A stretch of 64,000 bases of DNA, taken from contig NZ_JAASAG010000002.1 of the NCBI RefSeq assembly GCF_012726265.1, forward strand, positions 248,001 to 312,000, written 5' to 3'. The position numbers and the translations under genes are program-made. The notes under the pieces are model-generated. The model did not search any database, had not been told where the DNA came from, and worked only from the letters and a program-made list of their open reading frames with translations. This document shows, one piece after another, positions 58,481 through 64,000 of this stretch. The stretch is from Streptomyces sp. HNM0575 (GTDB lineage: Bacteria; Actinomycetota; Actinomycetes; Streptomycetales; Streptomycetaceae). Each line of letters begins with the position of its first letter. Position 1 is the first letter of the stretch.

Positions 58481-59269
58481 ATGTCGGACACCGTGCTCTA
58501 TGACGTGACCGAGGGTCTCGCGACGGTCACCCTCAACCGCCCCGATGCGATGAACGCGCTCAACAACGAGCTCAAGTCGGCGCTGCGCGACACCCTCCGC
58601 CAGGCCGCCGAGGACGACGCCGTGCGAGCCGTGCTGCTGACCGGCAACGGGCGTGCCTTCTGCGTCGGCCAGGACCTCAAGGAACACATCGGTGCGCTCG
58701 AAGAGAGCGGGGGCAACGCCCTGACCACCGTCGAGGAGCACTACAACCCCATCACGCTCGCCATCGCCGGGATGCCGAAACCGGTCGTGGCGGCGGTCAA
58801 CGGGGTCGCGGCGGGCGCCGGCGCCGGGTTCGCCTTCGCCGCCGACTACCGCGTGCTCGCGGAGTCCGCCGCCTTCAACACCTCGTTCGCGGGGATCGCG
58901 CTGACCGCCGACTCCGGCATCTCCTGGACGCTGCCGCGACTCGTCGGCCCGGCCCGCGCCGCCGACCTGCTGCTCTTCCCGCGCAGCGTGCGCTCCGGGG
59001 AGGCGCTGGAACTGGGGCTGGCGCACCGGGTCGTACGGGACGACGAGCTCACGGAAGAGGGCCTGACCGTGGCCCGCGAGCTCGCACAGGGGCCCACCCG
59101 CGCATACGCCGCGATCAAGGAGTCGCTGGCCTACGGCGCCGGGCGCTCGCTGGCCGAGACGCTGGAGAAGGAGGCCGAACTCCAGGTGCGCGCGGGGGCG
59201 TCGGAGGACCACCGGGCGGCGGTGGAGGCGTTCGTGAAGAAGGAGAAGCCGCGCTTCACCGGGCGCTGA
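58481..59269 (+). CDS. enoyl-CoA hydratase/isomerase
   Basis: A 262-residue crotonase-fold enzyme. Oxyanion-hole segments: GNGRAFCVGQDLKE and VNGVAAGAGAGFAFAADYRV; the third active-site part is FAGIALTADSGISW. A residue pattern of the PaaG isomerase/hydratase type (ADSG) is seen. The ATG at 58481 is preceded by CATGCT with a seven-base gap; longer in-frame starts run through unconserved sequence. Confidence 0.92.
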   Translation: MSDTVLYDVTEGLATVTLNRPDAMNALNNELKSALRDTLRQAAEDDAVRAVLLTGNGRAFCVGQDLKEHIGALEESGGNALTTVEEHYNPITLAIAGMPKPVVAAVNGVAAGAGAGFAFAADYRVLAESAAFNTSFAGIALTADSGISWTLPRLVGPARAADLLLFPRSVRSGEALELGLAHRVVRDDELTEEGLTVARELAQGPTRAYAAIKESLAYGAGRSLAETLEKEAELQVRAGASEDHRAAVEAFVKKEKPRFTGR

Positions 59270-59345
59270 CGCCCGTACGGCAAACCGACGCGGGACGGCT
59301 GCGGTCCCGGGGGCCCGCGGCCGGAGTCACCGGGCCGAGCGCAGG

Positions 59346-59951
59346 TCAGCCGGCGCCCGGCCGCATCTCGTCACGCACCCAGCAGTCCGCGAGGTGGTCG
59401 TTGACCAGTCCGCACGCCTGCATCAGCGCATACGCCGTCGTAGGGCCGACGAAGCGGAAGCCACGCTTCTTGAGGTCTTTCGACAGGGCCGTCGACTCGG
59501 GCGTCACCGCGGGGATCTCGGTATGCGTGCGGGGCGCGGGGCGTCGCTCCGCATCAGGGGCGTACGACCAGATCAGGGAGTCGAGCGCGCCCTCGCCGAG
59601 CGACGCGGCGGCCTTCGCGTTGGCCACCGTCGCGCTGATCTTGGCGCGATTGCGGATGATGCCCGTATCGCCGAGCAGCCGCTCCTCGTCGGCCGGGGTG
59701 AAGCCCGCCACCTCCTCGATGCGGAAGCCAGCGAAGGCCTTACGGAACCCCTCGCGACGGCGGAGGATCGTCAGCCAGGACAGGCCGGACTGGAACGCCT
59801 CCAGGCACAGCCGCTCGTAGAGCGCGTCGTCACCGTGGACCGGGCGGCCCCACTCGCCGTCGTGATACGCGACATAGTCCTCCGCGGACAGTCCCCACGG
59901 GCAGCGCAGCTCCCCGTCGGGCCCCGGCTGCGCGCCGCCCTCAACGCCCAT
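59346..59951 (-). CDS. tag: DNA-3-methyladenine glycosylase I
   Basis: A 201-residue base-excision repair enzyme that removes 3-methyladenine. Motifs: RCPWG and YHDGEWGRP, GLSWLTILRRREGFR, GFRFVGPTTAYALMQACGLVNDH, and LADCW. The zinc set is Cys of RCPW, His of YHDGEW, His in VNDHLADC and the final Cys. The ATG at 59951 overlaps the stop of the DivIVA-like gene (coupled). Rv1210-type synteny. Confidence 0.94.
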   Translation of the reverse strand: MGVEGGAQPGPDGELRCPWGLSAEDYVAYHDGEWGRPVHGDDALYERLCLEAFQSGLSWLTILRRREGFRKAFAGFRIEEVAGFTPADEERLLGDTGIIRNRAKISATVANAKAAASLGEGALDSLIWSYAPDAERRPAPRTHTEIPAVTPESTALSKDLKKRGFRFVGPTTAYALMQACGLVNDHLADCWVRDEMRPGAG

Positions 59952-60537
59952 CGCGCGGCTCCGTCGAATCCTGCACGAAGGCCCCGGGAGCCCCGGGACC
60001 TCCCGGGGCGACCGCTCCTCCGGTGCCGTGCTTCCCGGGCTCGCCCCGATCCAGCAACTCCCCCGCCTCCTCCAACTCCCCGTACTCACCGTCGAGTTCG
60101 CGGACGCCGGACGTCGGCGCCCCCGGGCCGCCGGGGCGCCCCGGACCGCCCTGAGCGCCGCGGGCGCCCGGAGCGCCGGGAGCGGCGAATCCGCCCGGCT
60201 CGCCGCGCCCCATCGCCGCCGCCTGCGCGCCGGCCAGCGCCGACTCCAGCTCCGCGATACGGGCGTCACGCTCGGCCAGCTCCGCGCCGAGCCTGTCCAG
60301 CACGTCGTCGACCTGCTGCATCCGGTATCCACGGGCGGTCACCGGGAGCCGGAGCGCGTCCACGTCCACCCTGTGCACCGGCCGGTCCGCGGGCAGCGGC
60401 TCGTCGAGCTGGTCCGGCGGGGCCTCGGCGAGACCGCCGGCGACCGCACCGCCCCGCCCGTCCCCCGAGCTGCCCACCACGGCGAGCGTGACCGCGGCGA
60501 CGACCACGGCAAGCGAGATCAGCAGGAACCAGAACAC
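59941..60537 (-). CDS. DivIVA domain-containing membrane protein
   Basis: A 198-residue protein. N-terminal transmembrane helix (VFWFLLISLAVVVAAVTLAVVG) followed by a DivIVA-like coil (LPVTARGYRMQQVDDVLDRLGAELAERDARIAELES). The tail is Gly/Pro-rich. The GTG at 60537 has GGGGAG nine bases upstream; a TTG at 60546 is also in frame. It may be a septal or polar partner of the cell-wall machinery; the job is unknown. Confidence 0.85.
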   Translation of the reverse strand: MFWFLLISLAVVVAAVTLAVVGSSGDGRGGAVAGGLAEAPPDQLDEPLPADRPVHRVDVDALRLPVTARGYRMQQVDDVLDRLGAELAERDARIAELESALAGAQAAAMGRGEPGGFAAPGAPGARGAQGGPGRPGGPGAPTSGVRELDGEYGELEEAGELLDRGEPGKHGTGGAVAPGGPGAPGAFVQDSTEPRDGR

Positions 60538-60714
60538 GAAGGCCAACTCCCCGACGTCCGTCCGGATGACTACGGCTTCCTATGGTCCCTGATCGTGCCA
60601 CGCCCCACCGACACAACCGACAGGTCTCGAAGCGGAGCGCGCTCGGCCGCCCGTTAAGGTCGCCTCCGGGGGAAACGGCGCGTGCCGCCCCTTGTGCCGA
60701 GCGGGAGGATGGCG

Positions 60715-61584
60715 ATGCTGCGCCTGGGGACACGGGAATTCGGTCCGCACGAGACGGTGGTCATGGCCATCGTGAACCGGACGCCGGACTCCTTCTACGA
60801 CCGGGGCGCCACCTTCCGCGACGAACCCGCCCTGGAGCGGGTCGAACAGGCCGTAGCCGAGGGCGCGGCCGTCATCGACGTCGGCGGCGTGAAGGCCGGG
60901 CCCGGCGACGAGGTCACCGCCGAGGAGGAGGTGCGGCGCACCGCGGGCTTCGTCGCCGAGGTACGCCGCCGCCACCCGGACATCGTGATCAGCGTGGACA
61001 CCTGGCGGCACGAGGTCGGGGAGGCCGTCTGCGCGGCGGGCGCGGACCTGATCAACGACGCCTGGGGCGGGGTCGATCCGGCCCTCGCCGAGGTCGCCGC
61101 CCGGCACGGCGCCGGCCTGGTGTGCACGCACGCGGGCGGCGCCGAGCCGCGGACCCGGCCGCACCGGGTGAGCTACGACGGCGAGGGCGGAGTGCTCGCC
61201 GACATCCTGCGGGTGACCCTCGGACTGGCCGAGCGCGCGGTCTCCCTGGGGGTGCGCAGGGACGGCATCCTCATCGACCCGGGGCACGACTTCGGGAAGT
61301 CCACCCGGCACTCGCTCGAAGCCACGCGCGGGCTCCCGGAGTTGACGCGTACGGGCTGGCCGGTGCTCGTCTCGCTGTCCAACAAGGACTTCGTGGGCGA
61401 GACGCTGGACAGGCCCGTCAAGGAGCGGCTGACCGGGACGCTCGCGACGACCGCGGTCTCGGCGTGGCTCGGCGCGCAGGTGTTCCGGGTGCACGAGGTC
61501 GCCGAGACGAAGCAGGTGCTGGACATGGTCGCCTCGCTCGCGGGGCACCGGCCGCCCGCCGTGGCCCGGCGGGGCCTGGCCTGA
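60715..61584 (+). CDS. folP2: dihydropteroate synthase family protein (FolP2-type)
   Basis: A 289-residue TIM-barrel. NRTPDSFYDRG, DVGGVKAGPG, SVDTWRHEV, INDAWGG, DPGHDFGKSTRH and SNKDFVGE cover the pterin- and phosphate-binding loops. The FolP2 group (Rv1207) diverges from the true folate enzyme and in mycobacteria is not the sulfonamide target. ATG at 60715 with GGGAGG six bases upstream. Divergent from the DivIVA-like gene. Confidence 0.9.
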   Translation: MLRLGTREFGPHETVVMAIVNRTPDSFYDRGATFRDEPALERVEQAVAEGAAVIDVGGVKAGPGDEVTAEEEVRRTAGFVAEVRRRHPDIVISVDTWRHEVGEAVCAAGADLINDAWGGVDPALAEVAARHGAGLVCTHAGGAEPRTRPHRVSYDGEGGVLADILRVTLGLAERAVSLGVRRDGILIDPGHDFGKSTRHSLEATRGLPELTRTGWPVLVSLSNKDFVGETLDRPVKERLTGTLATTAVSAWLGAQVFRVHEVAETKQVLDMVASLAGHRPPAVARRGLA

Positions 61585-61735
61585 GCGCCCCCCGCCGGGA
61601 CGGCCCCGCGTGGGGCCCGTCCCGGGCAGCCGCCGCCGGCTGCCGCCCCCGGCTCCGGCTCCGTCAGCCCGGCCCGCCGCGGTCGGCCCGCGGCGGTCGG
61701 CCCGCCTCCGTCACCGCTTCCGTCACCCGGCTCCG

Positions 61736-62488
61736 TCAGCCCGCTTCCTTCGTGACCACGGCGACCGCCTCGTCGATGTCGTCCGTGACGTGGAAGAGCT
61801 CGATGTCGCGGGCCGAGGCCTTGCCCTGTGCGACGACCGAGCGCTGTAGCCAGTCGACGAGGCCCTGCCAGTAGTCACTGCCGAAGAGCACGATCGGGAA
61901 GCGCGTGACCTTCCTGGTCTGCACGAGGGTCATCGCCTCGAACAGCTCGTCCATCGTGCCGAGGCCGCCCGGGAGCACGACGAAGCCCTGCGCGTACTTC
62001 ACGAACATCGTCTTGCGCACGAAGAAGTAGCGGAAGTTCACGCCGATGTCGACGTACGGGTTGAGGCCCTGCTCGAAGGGCAGCTCGATGCCCAGCCCGA
62101 CCGAGGTGCCGCCCGCCTCCAGCGCGCCCTTGTTGGCGGCCTCCATGGCGCCGGGCCCGCCGCCGGTGATCACCCCGAACCCGGCCTCGGTGAGCGCACG
62201 CCCGATGCGCACGCCCGCCTCGTACTCCGGCGAGTCGACCGGCGTACGCGCCGAGCCGAAGACGCTGATGGCGGGGCCGAGTTCCGCGAGAGCGCCGAAG
62301 CCCTCCACGAACTCGGACTGGATGCGCATCACACGCCACGGATCCTGGTGCACCCAGTCCGAGGGTCCGGAGGTGTCCAGCAGCCGCTGGTCCGTCGTCT
62401 CGGCCTGCATCTGCTTGCGGCGGCGCACCACCGGGCCGAGACGCTGCTCGCGCGGCTTCCGTGCTCGCTCCCGCTCCGGGCTGGTCAT
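61736..62488 (-). CDS. LOG family (TIGR00730) Rossmann protein
   Basis: A 250-residue protein of the lysine-decarboxylase-like (LOG) family, which hydrolyses cytokinin riboside monophosphates or other nucleoside monophosphates. Signature motifs: GGGPGAMEAANKGA and LPGGLGTMDELFE. The basic N-terminus is RARKPREQRLGPVVRRR. The ATG at 62488 has GGAGGGAG. Rv1205-type synteny. Confidence 0.94.
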   Translation of the reverse strand: MTSPERERARKPREQRLGPVVRRRKQMQAETTDQRLLDTSGPSDWVHQDPWRVMRIQSEFVEGFGALAELGPAISVFGSARTPVDSPEYEAGVRIGRALTEAGFGVITGGGPGAMEAANKGALEAGGTSVGLGIELPFEQGLNPYVDIGVNFRYFFVRKTMFVKYAQGFVVLPGGLGTMDELFEAMTLVQTRKVTRFPIVLFGSDYWQGLVDWLQRSVVAQGKASARDIELFHVTDDIDEAVAVVTKEAG

Positions 62489-62631
62489 CCCAGGCTCCCT
62501 CCGACTGCGATCATTCTGATTCAGCGTACGCACGCGGGCCCCGTAGTGATGTGACAGTCGGCGGCACCGCACCCGGCGGGGAGATGTACGGCCGGTTTCT
62601 TACGGTGGGGCAGCCGGGAGTCACGCCGGGG

Positions 62632-63711
62632 TCACGCCGTGAGCCAGGCGCGCAGCCGGTCCTCGCAGTGCTGGATCTTCGACGTCTCCACACGCTCGTC
62701 GCGCTTGTGGGCGAGGTTCGGATCGCCCGGGCCGTAGTTCACCGCCGGGACGCCGAGGGCGCTGAAGCGGGAGACGTCCGTCCATCCGTACTTCGGCTGC
62801 GGCTCTCCACCGACGGCGTCCATGAACGCCTTCGCGGCCGGGTGCGAGAGGCCGGGCAGGGCGCCGGCGGAGCTGTCGTCGACGGTCAGCTCCCACTCGC
62901 CGCAGTCCGCGAAGACCTCCCGTACGTGCGCGAGGGCCTGCTCCTCGCCGATGTCGGGCGCGTAGCGGTAGTTGACGGTGACGGTGCACGCGTCCGGGAT
63001 GACGTTGCCGGCGACGCCGCCCTCGACGCGGACCGCGTTGAGCCCCTCCCGGTACTCCAGGCCGTCGATCACCTTCCGCCGCGGCTCGTACGAGGCGAGC
63101 CGGGCCAGGATCGGCGCGGCGGCGTGGATCGCGTTCTCGCCCTTCCAGGCGCGCGCGGAGTGCGCTCGTACGCCGCTGGTGCGCAGCAGCACACGCAGCG
63201 TGCCCTGGCAACCGCCCTCGACCTGGCCGCTGGAAGGCTCCAGCAGCACCGCGAAGTCGCCGGCGAGCCAGTCGGGGTGGGCCTCGGCGACGTGGCCGAG
63301 GCCGTTGAGATGCGCGGCGACCTCCTCCCTGTCGTAGAAGACGAAGGTGAGATCGCGGTTGGGCTCGGGCACGGTCGCGGCGATGCGGAGCTGCACGGCA
63401 ACGCCCGCCTTCATGTCGCTCGTGCCGCATCCCCACAGCACGCCGGAGTCGTCGAGCCGGGACGGCACGTTGTCCGCGGCGGGCACGGTGTCGATGTGCC
63501 CGGCGAGGACGACGCGTTCGGGCCTGCCGAGGCGGGTGCGAGCGACGACGTTGTTGCCGTACCGGTCGACCGTCAGATGGGGCAGGGCGCTCAGGGCGGT
63601 CTCGACGGCGTCGGCGAGCGGGCCCTCGCTCCCGCTCTCCGAGGGCATGTCCACGAGCCGGGCGGTCAGCCGTGCGGCGTCCTGGTGCAGGTCGAGTCCG
63701 TTGTGCTGCAT
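62632..63711 (-). CDS. dapE: succinyl-diaminopimelate desuccinylase
   Basis: A 359-residue M20 metallopeptidase in lysine/diaminopimelate synthesis. [11 protein letters not shown] (His, catalytic Asp), [10 protein letters not shown] (bridging Asp), VFYDREEVA (Glu), [15 protein letters not shown], and a C-terminal [15 protein letters not shown] (last His) are all intact. The ATG at 63711 is preferred: TAGGCT lies six bases upstream. A GTG six bases earlier also exists. Rv1202-type synteny. Confidence 0.95.
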   Translation of the reverse strand: MQHNGLDLHQDAARLTARLVDMPSESGSEGPLADAVETALSALPHLTVDRYGNNVVARTRLGRPERVVLAGHIDTVPAADNVPSRLDDSGVLWGCGTSDMKAGVAVQLRIAATVPEPNRDLTFVFYDREEVAAHLNGLGHVAEAHPDWLAGDFAVLLEPSSGQVEGGCQGTLRVLLRTSGVRAHSARAWKGENAIHAAAPILARLASYEPRRKVIDGLEYREGLNAVRVEGGVAGNVIPDACTVTVNYRYAPDIGEEQALAHVREVFADCGEWELTVDDSSAGALPGLSHPAAKAFMDAVGGEPQPKYGWTDVSRFSALGVPAVNYGPGDPNLAHKRDERVETSKIQHCEDRLRAWLTA

Positions 63712-63717
63712 GAACAC

Positions 63718-63723
63718 AGCCTA
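63718..63723 (-). promoter_or_regulatory. -10 box of a putative leaderless promoter (dapE)
   Basis: TAGGCT on the minus strand, six bases before the ATG at 63711. Confidence 0.5.
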
Positions 63724-63749
63724 CGGGCCAGGGGACTTGGCACACCGGC

Positions 63750-63755
63750 TACCTT
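63750..63755 (+). promoter_or_regulatory. -10 box of a putative leaderless promoter (right-edge gene)
   Basis: TACCTT, seven bases before the GTG at 63763. Together with the dapE box it forms a compact divergent promoter region of about 50 bases. Confidence 0.4.
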
Positions 63756-63762
63756 TGTGCCC

Positions 63763-64000
63763 GTGTCCCCCGCCGAATCCGCTCCCCACAAGTCCCGCGC
63801 GCGAGCCCTCCGCGTCGCCGCGGCGTGCACGGTGCTGCTCGTCGTCGCCGGTTACGCGGCGACCCAGTACGTGACGAGCAGCACGGGCCCCGCCCGCTGC
63901 ATGGTCGAGACTCCCGGCGGAAAGCCGGAGAAGTACGAGATCAAGCCGGAGCAGGCCGCCAACGCCGCCACCATCACCGCGGTGGCGTCCCAGCGCGACC
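63763..64000 (+). CDS. membrane-anchored hypothetical protein, 5-prime part only
   Basis: The first 79 codons are visible; the gene runs off the right edge. The N-terminus SPAESAPHKSRARALRVA precedes one transmembrane or signal-anchor segment (ACTVLLVVAGYAATQYV). The visible extracellular part begins SSTGPARCMVETPGGK, with one Cys. Divergent from dapE. It resembles streptomycete proteins often labelled heavy-metal transporters, but nothing here shows metal binding. Confidence 0.65.
   Translation, partial: MSPAESAPHKSRARALRVAAACTVLLVVAGYAATQYVTSSTGPARCMVETPGGKPEKYEIKPEQAANAATITAVASQRD

Noticed and set aside
1..64000. rRNA, tRNA, insertion sequences, prophage, attachment sites or replication origin
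   Set aside because: No matching sequence features or integrase, transposase or phage genes were found.
1..64000. TTA codons for bldA control
   Set aside because: The few TTA/TAA strings I inspected inside genes were out of frame; I did not scan every codon.

Overview
This window is a very GC-rich (over 70 percent by eye) actinobacterial chromosome segment, almost certainly from Streptomyces or a close relative. Third codon positions are mostly G or C, GTG starts are common, and gene content and order match the conserved chromosomal core that Mycobacterium tuberculosis carries as the Rv3194c-Rv3211 block followed by the Rv1202-Rv1229c block. I see no rRNA, tRNA, CRISPR array, prophage, insertion sequence or replication origin.

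Layout. 1-13500: a PDZ/Lon-like protease (cut by the left edge), a small membrane protein, MoaE, an SDR epimerase, a DUF2342 metalloprotease-family protein, a NUDIX hydrolase, an HELAH metallopeptidase, an orphan ThiF/E1-like protein, an ABC1 kinase, the antibiotic-response regulator WblC (WhiB7) with a leader ORF and attenuator, helicase UvrD2 and mycoredoxin. 13600-24300: NudC, an M20 peptidase, the AdnB/AdnA helicase-nuclease pair and an alkyltransferase-like protein. 24400-28900: a very large flippase-like membrane protein with an internal kinase-like region, a strong terminator and MoeZ. 28978-34986: a tightly coupled minus-strand operon of a PelF/DUF3492 glycosyltransferase, a membrane protein, a sugar epimerase and a Spherulin-4 family glycosidase. 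This looks like a compact exopolysaccharide locus and is the most system-like accessory unit here. 35200-43000: a DUF3152 metzincin-like secreted protein, an alpha/beta hydrolase, a TetR regulator, DUF3107, a ferritin-like protein and a DEAD-box RNA helicase. 43100-54200: a hydrolase, a PHP phosphoesterase, DUF6758, a SUFU-domain protein, CorA with a possible leader peptide, a lipoprotein, an MgtE-N/CBS protein, DUF1003 and Mrp. 54400-64000: TatB, a zinc anti-sigma factor and its ECF sigma factor, an O-methyltransferase that seems to start at ATT, DUF3117, an enoyl-CoA hydratase, TagA, a DivIVA-like protein, FolP2, a LOG-family protein, DapE and a partial membrane protein.

How the parts work together. 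Several themes recur: DNA repair and redox (UvrD2, AdnAB, TagA, alkyltransferase-like protein, mycoredoxin, NudC); cofactor and sulfur transfer (MoaE, MoeZ, Mrp); envelope homeostasis (sigma/anti-sigma, TatB, lipoprotein, DUF3152, LPG-synthase-like protein); and magnesium (CorA, MgtE-N/CBS). Many genes without a Shine-Dalgarno sequence carry a TANNNT box exactly six bases before their start codon, which marks them as probable leaderless transcripts.
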